Assembly: GCF_000226875.1 (NCBI RefSeq)
Contig: NZ_JH164926.1
Span: 575,697-639,696 of the forward strand
DNA length: 64,000 bases
Source: Neisseria shayeganii 871
GTDB taxonomy: Bacteria > Pseudomonadota > Gammaproteobacteria > Burkholderiales > Neisseriaceae
Direction of reading: 5' to 3'
Every line of letters begins with the position of its first letter. Position 1 is the stretch's first letter. The notes beneath the pieces were generated by a model. The model was not told the origin of the DNA, did not search any database, and saw only the letters and a list, made by a program, of their open reading frames with translations. Shown here in pieces: positions 15,383 to 23,690 of this stretch. The position numbers and the translations under genes were made by a program.

Positions 15383-16528
15383 ATGGCAACTCAAAACACC
15401 CTGACGGGTTTGATCCCCACCCTTTATGCCGCTTTGGACACAGTGTCCCGCGAAATGGTGGGCCTGATTCCGGCAGTGAACCGAGACAGCTCAGTGGCAC
15501 GCGCTGCCAAAGGCCAGACCGTGCGCTCTCCGATTGCCAAAGCCGGTGAATTGGAAGATGTGATTCCAGGCGAAAACCCGAAAAACAGCGGGGGCACCAC
15601 TTTGGAATATGCTGATGTAACCATCGAACACGCCAAGGCCGCCCCGATCCTGTGGAACGGCGAAGAGCAAAAAGCCATTGGCCATACCGGCGAATACAAC
15701 GCCATCTTGGCAAACCAGTTCGCCGACGGCATGCGCAAGCTGGTCAATTCGATTGAGCAAAGCGTGGCCGAAAAAGCCCTGACCGGCGCATCTTTGGCAT
15801 ACGGCACCAAAGGCACCGTACCTTTCGGTACTGCCAGCGACCTGTCCGACTTTGCGGGTATTGCAAAGCTGTTGGACGACAATGGCGCGCCGGTATCCGA
15901 CCGCCAATTGGTGCTCAACTCGACTGCAATGGCCAACCTGCGCGGCAAGCAATCCGTACTGTTTAAGGTCAATGAAGCCGGCACACAGGATATGTTGCGC
16001 AACGGCATGACTGACCGCGTTCAGAACTTCGCCCTGCGCTATTCCGGCGGCATCAAGGCTCACGCCCAAGGCGCCGGCTCCGGCTACCAGCTCAACGGCC
16101 AAAGCGCTGCCGGCCTGAAAAGCCTGGCCCTGAAATCCGGCTCCGGTGTACTGGAAGCCGGCGATATTGTCACCATCGGCGGCGTGAAATACATCGTGGG
16201 CAAAAAAGTCTCCAGTGCCTCTGATAAGTTGGAGCTTAACGCCGGCCTGATTGCTCAAGGTAATGCCAGTGACGCCATCACTTCCTTTGGCAACTTCACG
16301 CCGAACTTTGCCTTCGACCGCAACGCGATTGTGTTGGCGACCCGCGCGCCGGCCCTTCCGGACGGCGGCGACTCCGCCGACGATGCCATGATGCTGACCG
16401 ATCCGATTACCGGCCTCAGCTTCGAGGTGCGCGTTTACCGCCAATACCGCCGCGTCAAATACGAGGTGGCGATGGCGTGGGGTAGCGCAGTCATCAAGCC
16501 TGAGCATCTGGTGGTTTTGGCCCACTAA
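15383..16528 (+). CDS. Major capsid protein, P22 coat-like
   Basis: A 381-residue protein with a strong AAAGGAG Shine-Dalgarno. It has the order of P22-gp5-like coat proteins: N-terminal helix (LTGLIPTLYAALDTVSREMVGLIPAV), NRDSSVARAAKGQTVRSP, an insertion-like domain around 220-290 (LEAGDIVTIGGVKYIVGKKV), and a C-terminal AYxEVRVYRQYRRVKYEVAMAWG segment. It would assemble the icosahedral shell with an HK97 fold. Confidence 0.8.
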   Translation: MATQNTLTGLIPTLYAALDTVSREMVGLIPAVNRDSSVARAAKGQTVRSPIAKAGELEDVIPGENPKNSGGTTLEYADVTIEHAKAAPILWNGEEQKAIGHTGEYNAILANQFADGMRKLVNSIEQSVAEKALTGASLAYGTKGTVPFGTASDLSDFAGIAKLLDDNGAPVSDRQLVLNSTAMANLRGKQSVLFKVNEAGTQDMLRNGMTDRVQNFALRYSGGIKAHAQGAGSGYQLNGQSAAGLKSLALKSGSGVLEAGDIVTIGGVKYIVGKKVSSASDKLELNAGLIAQGNASDAITSFGNFTPNFAFDRNAIVLATRAPALPDGGDSADDAMMLTDPITGLSFEVRVYRQYRRVKYEVAMAWGSAVIKPEHLVVLAH

Positions 16529-16535
16529 TCCGATT

Positions 16536-16602
16536 CAGGCTACCTGAAAAGCGAGCTTCTGCCGGTATCGGCAGCGGCGTTTGAGTGTTTCAGGTAGCCT
16601 GA
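16536..16602. repeat. Inverted DUS pair after the coat gene
   Basis: CAGGCTACCTGAAA and TTTCAGGTAGCCTGA stand head to head about 35 bases apart between the coat gene and the next gene. They could form a long stem-loop. The presence of a host-dialect DUS pair in phage intergenic DNA shows adaptation to, or exchange with, the host. Confidence 0.6.
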
Positions 16603-16627
16603 ACCCATCCAGAAGAAAGGGAAGGCA

Positions 16628-16894
16628 ATGATTAAAGTACATAAAGACGGCCAATATCTGATTGTGCACGAAAGCACCGAACAAGGCCACGCAAAGCTCG
16701 GCTGGAATGTGGTGGAGCGTGATTTGCCTGATGAGGCAGAAGCCATGCCGCTCGATCCGCACAAGCTCGGTACCGCCGCCCTGAAAGCCGAACTGGCCGC
16801 GCGCCAAATCGAGGTGCCGGAAGGGGCAAAGAAAGCCGACCTGGTGGCTTTGCTGGAAGCGGCACTGGCGGCAGAAGGCGGCGGCCATGATTAA
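16628..16894 (+). CDS. Small phage protein with HeH/SAP-like C-terminus
   Basis: An 88-residue protein with GAAAGGGAAGG before the ATG. The N-terminal half is beta-like. The C-terminal half (LGTAALKAELAARQIEVPEGAKKADLVALLEAAL) matches the helix-extension-helix pattern of HeH/SAP-like domains found in phage head proteins after the coat gene. It overlaps the next gene by 8 bases. Confidence 0.65.
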   Translation: MIKVHKDGQYLIVHESTEQGHAKLGWNVVERDLPDEAEAMPLDPHKLGTAALKAELAARQIEVPEGAKKADLVALLEAALAAEGGGHD

Positions 16895-17312
16895 GGTGCC
16901 GCAAGACAGCTATATCAGCGTGGCCGATGCCGACGCCTACCACGCCCTGCGCCAATCCGCCGAAGTGTGGACGGCGATGGATGACACAGCCAAAGAGCGG
17001 GCGCTGGTGACGGCGTCCGATTTCTTGGATGTGAACTACCGCCTGAAAGACGGCCTGAACGCCGCCATGCGCGCCGGACGTGCCGAGGTATTACCCGAAG
17101 TGCAAAAGGCGGTGTGTGAACTGGCGATGCAGCAGCAATTGACCGCAAACGAGAAGCCGAAGCAGCGCAGCGTGAAGGTGGGGGAAATCGCCGTAACCTA
17201 CGCGGTGGGCGACGAGGCGAAAGCGGAACGCTTTGCTTATGTGGTCTCTCTGCTGGGCGGTTTACTTGAAAAAAAGCGAGCCGTCGGCATGGTTCCGGTA
17301 GTACGGGGGTAG
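16887..17312 (+). CDS. Head-tail connector, DnaT-like/gp6-like family
   Basis: A 141-residue helical protein beginning MIKVPQDSYISVADADAYHALR, a start typical of the DnaT-like head-tail connector family. It continues with ALVTASDFLDVNYR and EVQKAVCELAMQQQL. Located between coat and tail genes, it probably forms the adaptor ring below the portal. Confidence 0.75.
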   Translation: MIKVPQDSYISVADADAYHALRQSAEVWTAMDDTAKERALVTASDFLDVNYRLKDGLNAAMRAGRAEVLPEVQKAVCELAMQQQLTANEKPKQRSVKVGEIAVTYAVGDEAKAERFAYVVSLLGGLLEKKRAVGMVPVVRG

Positions 17313-17315
17313 GCC

Positions 17316-17708
17316 ATGTTTGATTATGCAGAGCTGGAAGCGGTGGCCGCCGATGTGTTGGCTGATTTTGGGCGTGATTGCACCGTGACCGTTGAGACTG
17401 AGGTGGAATACGATGTAGAAACCGGCACTGTTTCAGGTAGCCTGAAAACCCATGCCGGTAAATGCGTGTTCGGCAGCTTGACTGAAAAGCATATCGGCAT
17501 TTTCAACAGCATGGGTGCTTCACACGGTTCGGCCAATCTGGTGCAAATGGGCGATGCGTTGGTAACGGCTACGGCATCATGCAGGCTGGCTGTTGGCGCG
17601 CTGTTGGAGTGCGGCGATGAACGGTGGCGCATTGTGAATGTGCTGCCAATCAAGCCGGCCGCTGTGGTGGTGGCCTATCAGGCCCACACACGAAAGGAGA
17701 GTCTGTGA
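17316..17708 (+). CDS. Head-tail joining / tail completion protein
   Basis: A 130-residue beta-rich protein (FGRDCTVTVETEVEYD, GSLTEKHIG, ERWRIVNVLPIKPAAVVVAYQAHTRK) in the order connector, joining protein, HK97-gp10-like. It fits the small beta-barrel stopper or joining proteins of siphoviruses by position and composition. A DUS lies inside the gene (about 17,430). Its stop overlaps the next GTG. Confidence 0.6.
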   Translation: MFDYAELEAVAADVLADFGRDCTVTVETEVEYDVETGTVSGSLKTHAGKCVFGSLTEKHIGIFNSMGASHGSANLVQMGDALVTATASCRLAVGALLECGDERWRIVNVLPIKPAAVVVAYQAHTRKESL

Positions 17709-18100
17709 GAAGCAGGGTTATTGTCAACATGGGAGCTCTTGATCTGGTCAGGAAAAAAGCCGATGTTGTGGTCCAAAATATAGCCGACCGCCTAATGAAC
17801 GATGTGCGCTCTGCCGCACCTGTGGATAGTGGCGATTTACGTGCCAGTATTACCATGAGCGTGAACACTCTGCCGTCCGTGTTTAATGGCGGTTCTGCGC
17901 GAGTAAAGGCTGGGGATGTGGTGTATGTAGCCACAGATAAGGCATATGCGCCTGTAATCGAATACGGACTGTATCCTAACCCGCCGAAAACGCCGACGGG
18001 GAAAACAATCAACGGTTATTCGGTACAAGCACCCAAAGGCTTTATGCGCGTCACAGCATTAAACGTCATAATGTGGGCAAGGAGTGCCAAGTGGAATTAA
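17705..18100 (+). CDS. HK97 gp10-like neck protein
   Basis: The GTG at 17705 overlaps the previous stop and follows AAAGGAGAG. The 131-residue product has a helical N-terminus (VQNIADRLMNDVRSAAPVDSGDLRASI) and VYVATDKAYAPVIEYGL, the two hallmarks of HK97-gp10-like tail-component proteins. It would contribute to the neck between head and tail. Confidence 0.8.
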   Translation: MRSRVIVNMGALDLVRKKADVVVQNIADRLMNDVRSAAPVDSGDLRASITMSVNTLPSVFNGGSARVKAGDVVYVATDKAYAPVIEYGLYPNPPKTPTGKTINGYSVQAPKGFMRVTALNVIMWARSAKWN

Positions 18101-18474
18101 ACCGCACTGTGCACCATCCGCTGGAAAAAGCGGTCAAGGATTATGCGCAGAAAAAAAAGATTAAGGTGGTATTCGAGAATGTTAATTCAGGCAGCCTGAA
18201 ACCGCCTTATCTAGTGACTTCTCTGTTGCCTGCTGATACGTCTGCGGCCACGCTGTGCGGCTCCCGGCAGCAGGGTATCTTCCAGGTGACCGTATATCTA
18301 GCGCTGAATTCCGGCGTGGCTGATGCAGACCTTTATGCTGCGGAAATCATGGCCCTGTTTGAACCTAGCACAAAACATGGAGCAGTGTCTTTCGGTTTCC
18401 CCAGCCGTTCGCGCGGCCATGTGCTGGAAGGCTGTTATGCCGTGGTGATCAGCATACCTTATTTTTCGATGTAA
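18091..18474 (+). CDS. Tail terminator-like protein (DUF4128-like)
   Basis: The GTG at 18091 follows AAGGAG by 6 bases and overlaps the previous gene by 10; this is preferred to ATG 18073. The 127-residue product (VVFENVNSGSLKPPYLVTSLLPAD, GIFQVTVYLAL, AEIMALFEP) reads like the small tail-terminator family placed before the tube gene. It would cap the growing tail. Confidence 0.65.
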   Translation: MELNRTVHHPLEKAVKDYAQKKKIKVVFENVNSGSLKPPYLVTSLLPADTSAATLCGSRQQGIFQVTVYLALNSGVADADLYAAEIMALFEPSTKHGAVSFGFPSRSRGHVLEGCYAVVISIPYFSM

Positions 18475-18482
18475 TTTGTTTT

Positions 18483-18504
18483 CCCGCCATTTGGCGGGTT
18501 TTTT
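18483..18504 (+). terminator. Terminator before the tail tube gene
   Basis: CCCGCC (18483-18488) pairs with GGCGGG (18493-18498) over ATTT, followed by T6. The tube gene Shine-Dalgarno GGAG follows at once. Confidence 0.75.
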
Positions 18505-18518
18505 ATTTGGAGAAAAAA

Positions 18519-18983
18519 ATGTCATCTAAATATATTCTTTCCGCTGGAACGGGCTTAAAAATGTCCAAAGAGGAAGTAAAAGATACCACCGGTAAGCAAA
18601 AGGATGGTTTGACGCCAGTTACTTGGGTGGATCTCAGATGCACAACAAAAACGATTGAATATGGCGGCATTAATACCGATGAAATTGAGGTCACTACGCT
18701 GTGCTCTGAAGGATTTAAAGAGTTCGCCCTTGGGTTATCCGACCCCGGCACCATGTCTTTTGATGGACATTATGTGCCGGAAGATGAAGGCCAGCAAGAA
18801 ATCATTAAAGCAGCCGAAGATAAAATGCCACGGCTGTTCAAGGTAACTTTTGCCGACGGCACCACGTTTGAAACAGTGGGTGTGGTGAAAACACGCTCTT
18901 GGTCTGTGCCAGAGGCGGGTGGCGTGGTGGCGAGAAAAGTGGAAGTGCGCCTGAGTGGCAAGCCGAAAGAAACTGTAGCCTAA
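18519..18983 (+). CDS. Major tail tube protein
   Basis: Starts at ATG 18519 behind TTGGAGAAAAAA. The 154-residue protein shows the pattern of siphovirus tube proteins: early KYILSAGTGLKMSKEE, a central EYGGINTDEIEVTTLCSEGFKEFALGLSDPGTMSFDGHY, and a C-terminal ARKVEVRLSGKP strand. It polymerises as rings around the tape measure. Confidence 0.8.
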   Translation: MSSKYILSAGTGLKMSKEEVKDTTGKQKDGLTPVTWVDLRCTTKTIEYGGINTDEIEVTTLCSEGFKEFALGLSDPGTMSFDGHYVPEDEGQQEIIKAAEDKMPRLFKVTFADGTTFETVGVVKTRSWSVPEAGGVVARKVEVRLSGKPKETVA

Positions 18984-19037
18984 TTTTGTTAATCTTAATG
19001 GCGGCCAAGCGCCGCCTATTTTTCATAGGAAATGAAA

Positions 19038-19445
19038 ATGAAACTGAACGAATTATCTACTCTCTCTGCTGATAAATTTGAGTTGACCTATACCTTCAAC
19101 CCGACACATCCCATTACCCGCGCCAAGTTGGATTTCGAAGTTGAAATCCGTTCTACGCAGTCGCACGTGATGCGTGCTTTCCAAGAGTCACTGATTCACC
19201 GCTTGCAAAAAGAAAATCAGACCGAAAAGCGTACCGGCAAGTTGAAGCTGTTTAACCGCGCCGAGCTTGAAGCGGACGATGTAGCTGAATGTGTGGCGCT
19301 ATTGGTGGGAATCCACGGCCTGCTTGATGATGATGATAAGCCTGTGCAGGAAAGCAAATATGAGCAAATCCTGAGTGACTTGCCATGGCTGCGCACGCAA
19401 ATCAAAGAGGCGGCGGCGGATGATGAACATTTTTTGGCACTGTAA
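19038..19445 (+). CDS. Tail assembly chaperone, short form (lambda G-like)
   Basis: The ATG at 19038 is spaced 7 bases from AGGA; ATG 19032 lies too close. The 135-residue protein lies between tube and tape measure, the place of lambda gene G. It ends with heptamer TTTTTTG (19430-19436) in the phase of a -1 slippery site, followed seven bases later by the stop. The -1 frame is open beyond it, so part of the ribosomes should make the longer GT-type protein. It would bind and keep the tape measure soluble during tail assembly. Confidence 0.8.
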   Translation: MKLNELSTLSADKFELTYTFNPTHPITRAKLDFEVEIRSTQSHVMRAFQESLIHRLQKENQTEKRTGKLKLFNRAELEADDVAECVALLVGIHGLLDDDDKPVQESKYEQILSDLPWLRTQIKEAAADDEHFLAL

Positions 19446-19828
19446 CCGCCGATGCACTTCAAACCGCACGGCGGTATTTTGAGATTCATAAACCCAAAGA
19501 CGATAAGCCATCTTTATGGGACCAGCATTTAGCGATCTATCACGAAACCGGCATCGAAACAGATCTACTGGCTAGCCCCCCAGAAGCTCCGTTTGCAGTT
19601 TCGCACGTTTGGGATTGGTTTTGCACCTTGAGTCGTCAGCGGAGCAGTTCTTTCGGCATAGAGCCGCTGAAGTTTTCAGATATGGTGGCTTTTTTTGACT
19701 TGATTGGCCGTTTCCCTCAGCCCTGGGAACGCGAATTATTGTTGTCATATGATCATCTATATATGCAAATTATGACGGCCGAAGATGTAGTGGAGATAGG
19801 AAGCGATGGCCTGCAACTGCAAGAATGA
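19436..19828 (+). CDS. Tail assembly chaperone extension read by -1 frameshift (lambda T-like)
   Basis: This frame has no stop from the slippery heptamer at 19430-19436 to the TGA at 19826-19828 and has no good start of its own near its beginning. It reads GTVTADALQTARRYFEIHKP, then WDQHLAIYHETGIET, and ends in a helical VWDWFCTLSRQRSSS...FPQPWERELLLSYDHLY, as expected for the T part of a GT chaperone (131 residues). A -1 slip at T TTT TTG joins it to the upstream gene. Confidence 0.75.
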   Translation, partial: GTVTADALQTARRYFEIHKPKDDKPSLWDQHLAIYHETGIETDLLASPPEAPFAVSHVWDWFCTLSRQRSSSFGIEPLKFSDMVAFFDLIGRFPQPWERELLLSYDHLYMQIMTAEDVVEIGSDGLQLQE

Positions 19829-20024
19829 GCTATCTGTAGTTAAATCTGAACCATATGCACAAAGGCTAGGATTGTGTGCTAATTGTGATGCGCTGAAACG
19901 TCTGCACGGCGGCCTGCCCAAAGGCGCGGACGTGGGTTTACTTGACCGCTGCGGCGAATGTGGCTGTTTAGTCAAAGTCAAAGCCGCATTAGGCAGCCAA
20001 CACTGCCCACGAAATCTATGGTGA
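19806..20024 (+). CDS. Small zinc-ribbon-like phage protein
   Basis: A 72-residue ORF overlapping the T-like frame by 23 bases. It contains CNC, CANC, CGECGC and a last Cys, a pattern that fits one or two zinc-binding knuckles. AGGAAG precedes the ATG. Its place between chaperone and tape measure suggests a tail accessory role, which is inference. Confidence 0.55.
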   Translation: MACNCKNELSVVKSEPYAQRLGLCANCDALKRLHGGLPKGADVGLLDRCGECGCLVKVKAALGSQHCPRNLW

Positions 20025-20097
20025 AAAGCGAAGTTCAGAGATGATTTTTAGAAGAGTCTTATTCTTTGAGTCATTGATTATCTTTCATGTTTTGTTT

Positions 20098-20118
20098 CCG
20101 CCGTGATGGCGGTTTTTT
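20098..20118 (+). terminator. Terminator before the tape measure gene
   Basis: CCGCC (20098-20102) pairs with GGCGG (20108-20112) over GTGAT, followed by T6; the tape measure start is 14 bases after the T tract. Confidence 0.65.
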
Positions 20119-20131
20119 ATGGGGTCTTGAT

Positions 20132-23035
20132 ATGGCTGAATCATTGGCAAGTCTCTATATAGAGTTTGACACCCGCCCGTTGCAACAAGCGGACACTATC
20201 TTGCAGCGCATGGTGAAAACGCTGGAAGACGCCGGGGCAAAAGTGAAAGGTTATGCAGCCGGGCATATAGCACAAGCGGCGGCGGCATCCAAATCGGCTG
20301 CCGCCACACAAAACCTGAACAGAAATTTTACTGATGCAAACGGACGTTTGCGCGATGCTCAGGGGCGTTTTTTAGGTGTAGGCCATGCGGCAAATCAAGC
20401 AGCATTAGGTATCAATCAAGCGGCTTTGTCGTCAAACAAGCTCAAAGGTGTTGTGGTTGATGTCAATCCGCTGCTACTGCGTTTGCAAACGATGATGGGC
20501 GGCTTAGGCTTGGCGCTTGGTGCGAGAGAGATTCTGGAGACTGCAGACAGTATGCAGTCTCTGAACAATCAGCTTAAGCTGGTAACGGGCAGCGAAAGTG
20601 CTGCTTTGTCGGTGCGTAAAGAGTTACTGGAGATTTCCAACCGCACCTACGCCTCGCTGGAAGCCACCGGCAGCCTGTACGTTAAGTCCTCACGGGCGCT
20701 GGAAGCCTACGGCTACTCGCAGCAAAAGGTGCTGCAATTTGTAGAGGCCGCTAATAACGCAATGCGTGTTGGCGGCGTGGGTGCGCGAGAGCAGGCTGCA
20801 GCTTTATTCCAGCTGTCGCAAGCGCTCGGTTCGGGCCGTTTGCAGGGTGACGAATTTCGCAGCATCTCGGAAGCCGCGCCGATTATGCTGGATATTTTGG
20901 CTCGGTATTTAGGCAAAACCCGTGCCGAAATACGCGCATTGGCGTCTGAAGGCAAGCTGACTACTAGGGTAATTGTTGATGCCATGGTTGGAGCTGAAGC
21001 CACGCTGTCTAAGCAGACTGAAAATATGTCGCTTACTTTAGGGCAGTCGCTCTCTGTGTTGCGCAATAACTGGGCCGCCTTTGTAGATGATCTGATGAAT
21101 GGCAGCGGCACTAGTTCTGTGTTAGCTTCGGGCGTAATGCTACTGGCAGAAAACATTGACACATTGGCGACAGTAATTGGCGCATTAATGGGGATGGCTT
21201 TTTTAAAGTGGCTGGCGGGTGCTGGGGCTGCTTTATTGGTGTTGGTAGCTAAGGGGGCAATGGCTGTACACGCTTTGCGTGGGATTGGCGTTTCCGCATT
21301 ATTTGCTGTGGGAGGGTTAGGCAAGATGACAGCGGCGGCCACAGCTTCGGCTGCACAGGTGACGAGCCTTAGCCGGGCTATGATTGTACTGCGCGCGGCC
21401 AGTGCAAATATTGGAGCGGGGTTCACGTCTATTGTAAAAAGTGGTTTGGGCGTATTTATGATGCAAGCCGCTTCAACCGTATTGGCCGCCTATTCAGCAT
21501 TCACGGCGCTGTCATCTGCCTCAGAGTTTTTGCAAGGGCGAGATGCTAGTAATTCCATTTCTGACGGCTTTGATGATTTACTGGATAAATTCGGCCTTAT
21601 TGACAAAAGGGTTGAAAGCTTCGGTACTAAGCTATATGACATCCTGAATGCCAAGCCGAGCAACGCCATGCAGGAATTTATGCAGTTTTTCGTAAGCCCG
21701 GCAAATTATTTCCGCCTAAAAGTAACAGGTGATTACGATGAAACAGCCAGCATGGAGAGGGGTGTATATCGTGGCTCGCTGGCCAATACGGCGGTGCTGG
21801 ATGCTGATGTTTCGCGCGGCGCTATCGATATAGGCAAAGGACTGGAAGAGCTGCAAAAAGGAATGGATGAAACGGTTCTAAAATACCGTGAACAGGCGGC
21901 CACCGTGGGGATGACAAAAGAGCAGATTGCGCTAATGGGTTTGGAAGCGCAACGCGATGCCGCTATGAAGCAGCACATAATCGCAGTTAATGAGGATGTC
22001 CGGTTGACGGAAGAGGAAAAGCGCCGTCAGCTTGCCATGACCTTAGATGACTACAACCGGAAAATAGAGTCGACCAAAGCCGCGATGGATAAAATTGCCC
22101 GTAGTGCCGAAGCCAGCAAATTGGCCGACAATATCGCCAAAACCGCTGATGAGTACGAAAAGCAAATAGCACGTTTCGGCAAGGCCGGGTTGGAACTGGC
22201 GGAAGTTGAATTGGCGGCCAATCGGACCAAGCTGAATCTGTCTGATTTGAGCGAAGCGGCGGCACGGGCGGCTGAAGCCGACTATGCGCGTGCAACATCG
22301 GCCATTGAAACCCTGAAGCAGATGGAAAATCAAAAGGCCATAGACGACACCATAAGTAAACTGTACGAACAGGCGTCGGCTTTGGGTAAATCCGAAAGCG
22401 AGCTGATGCGTATGCAGCTAGCTGCACGCGGGGCATCTGATGCGGAAATCCGCAAGGCTCAGGCGATTAAAGGCGTGATCGATAGATATCGCGAGCAGGA
22501 GCAGGTAATGGCCAGCCTCGCCGACTTAGACAAACAAGTCGCGCAGCTTGGAATGTCAGATATCGAGCGGCAATTAGATGATCTGCGTCGAAGAGGTGCA
22601 ACCGGGGAGCAGTTGGCCCACGCCAGACGACAACTGCAAGCACTGGAGGATTATAGGCGTGCGGCAGACAGGCAGCGTGATGCTGCTTTGATGCAAAGCC
22701 GTGGCGCTACCGACATGATGAGCGCAGCGCAGCTAATGAACGACAGTGCAATCCGTTTTAATAGTGCTTTAGGTGGTTTCGAATTGGGCGACCGGGCAGC
22801 GCCTGCCGTGCCGGGTGTTTCCAAAGCTTCACCTAGACGTTCGAAAACAGAACCTGTTTTGCAAGAAACGCAATATATGAGCTATATCGGTCCCAGAGCG
22901 CATTCCAAATCTTATAGGCTAGAGCTGGCTGGGCCAAACGGCAGCAAGATGGGTGGCAATTTGGTGACAACTGATAATTTCGAGCGTTTTATGGATATGT
23001 GGGCCGTACAAAAAGCACGGGAGGTATCCAATTAA
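20132..23035 (+). CDS. Tail tape measure protein
   Basis: About 967 residues from ATG 20132; an upstream in-frame ATG lies before the terminator and is rejected. Residues about 130-300 form the conserved tape measure domain (LALGAREILETADSMQSLNNQLKLVTG...LFQLSQALGSGRLQGDEFRSISEAAPIMLDIL). Hydrophobic segments follow at about 345-440, then long coiled-coil-like helices (about 590-880). It sets the tail length and is ejected with DNA. The usual GEAGPEAIMPL C-terminus is absent here but appears in a broken ORF at 27.7 kb. Confidence 0.9.
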   Translation: MAESLASLYIEFDTRPLQQADTILQRMVKTLEDAGAKVKGYAAGHIAQAAAASKSAAATQNLNRNFTDANGRLRDAQGRFLGVGHAANQAALGINQAALSSNKLKGVVVDVNPLLLRLQTMMGGLGLALGAREILETADSMQSLNNQLKLVTGSESAALSVRKELLEISNRTYASLEATGSLYVKSSRALEAYGYSQQKVLQFVEAANNAMRVGGVGAREQAAALFQLSQALGSGRLQGDEFRSISEAAPIMLDILARYLGKTRAEIRALASEGKLTTRVIVDAMVGAEATLSKQTENMSLTLGQSLSVLRNNWAAFVDDLMNGSGTSSVLASGVMLLAENIDTLATVIGALMGMAFLKWLAGAGAALLVLVAKGAMAVHALRGIGVSALFAVGGLGKMTAAATASAAQVTSLSRAMIVLRAASANIGAGFTSIVKSGLGVFMMQAASTVLAAYSAFTALSSASEFLQGRDASNSISDGFDDLLDKFGLIDKRVESFGTKLYDILNAKPSNAMQEFMQFFVSPANYFRLKVTGDYDETASMERGVYRGSLANTAVLDADVSRGAIDIGKGLEELQKGMDETVLKYREQAATVGMTKEQIALMGLEAQRDAAMKQHIIAVNEDVRLTEEEKRRQLAMTLDDYNRKIESTKAAMDKIARSAEASKLADNIAKTADEYEKQIARFGKAGLELAEVELAANRTKLNLSDLSEAAARAAEADYARATSAIETLKQMENQKAIDDTISKLYEQASALGKSESELMRMQLAARGASDAEIRKAQAIKGVIDRYREQEQVMASLADLDKQVAQLGMSDIERQLDDLRRRGATGEQLAHARRQLQALEDYRRAADRQRDAALMQSRGATDMMSAAQLMNDSAIRFNSALGGFELGDRAAPAVPGVSKASPRRSKTEPVLQETQYMSYIGPRAHSKSYRLELAGPNGSKMGGNLVTTDNFERFMDMWAVQKAREVSN

Positions 23036-23040
23036 TTTTC

Positions 23041-23066
23041 AGGCAGCCTTCGGGCTGTCTTATTTT
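23041..23066 (+). terminator. UUCG-loop terminator after the tape measure gene
   Basis: AGGCAGCC (23041-23048) pairs with GGCTGTCT (23053-23060, one G-U) over TTCG, followed by TATTTTT. The arm contains a DUS-like core. Confidence 0.75.
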
Positions 23067-23077
23067 TGGGAGCAGAT

Positions 23078-23689
23078 ATGTCCATCAGTTTTAAACTCTA
23101 CGCCGACGAGGCGATGAATACCGAGGCAGGTGGTGCCTATGCGGGCGGTCGCAAGCAAGATGTTGATTTTACCGCACAAGGCCAAACTCGCGATTTTGTG
23201 TTTTACTTCGGCAGCAAGACACCGAATCGCAAGCTGCAAACAGCGGCGGGGCCAGGCAGTAACCAAATCACCATCACCCCTATTGATATATTACCCAACC
23301 GCGAAGCCAATGCGGTATATGAGCTGGGCTCGCTATTCGAGCCGGGTACGCCTAATGGTTATGTGTACCAAGTCATTACGGCAGGCACTACGGCGGCGGC
23401 GGCCCCGTCTTACCCGGTGGCAGTTGGTAGTGAGGTTCTGGACGGAACGGCGAAGCTGCGGAATATCGGCAGTAAGCACAAGCCAGATGCTGTGAAGCTA
23501 GCACTATCGTCTGCGGGTTTGGGTAGCGCTGTTGGCGGATCGGCTTTGCCTATTGGGCACACCATCAATAGCGGAGCGGCGATTGCAGTGTATGTACGCC
23601 TGAATAATGCGGTAGCGGACATTTACGATGCTACAGGTACGCCGATTTTAGCGCTAAGTTTAAACGAGGTTGTAGAGACGGCGGTGTGA
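23078..23689 (+). CDS. Tail protein of unknown type
   Basis: Starts at ATG 23078 behind GGGAG (203 residues). It is Gly/Ala-rich and beta-like, with DVDFTAQGQTRDFVFYFGSK near residue 28 and repeated strand-turn patterns, as in phage tail tip or decoration proteins. It lies between the tape measure and a large tail protein. No family is recognised with confidence. Confidence 0.6.
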   Translation: MSISFKLYADEAMNTEAGGAYAGGRKQDVDFTAQGQTRDFVFYFGSKTPNRKLQTAAGPGSNQITITPIDILPNREANAVYELGSLFEPGTPNGYVYQVITAGTTAAAAPSYPVAVGSEVLDGTAKLRNIGSKHKPDAVKLALSSAGLGSAVGGSALPIGHTINSGAAIAVYVRLNNAVADIYDATGTPILALSLNEVVETAV

Positions 23690-23690
23690 T

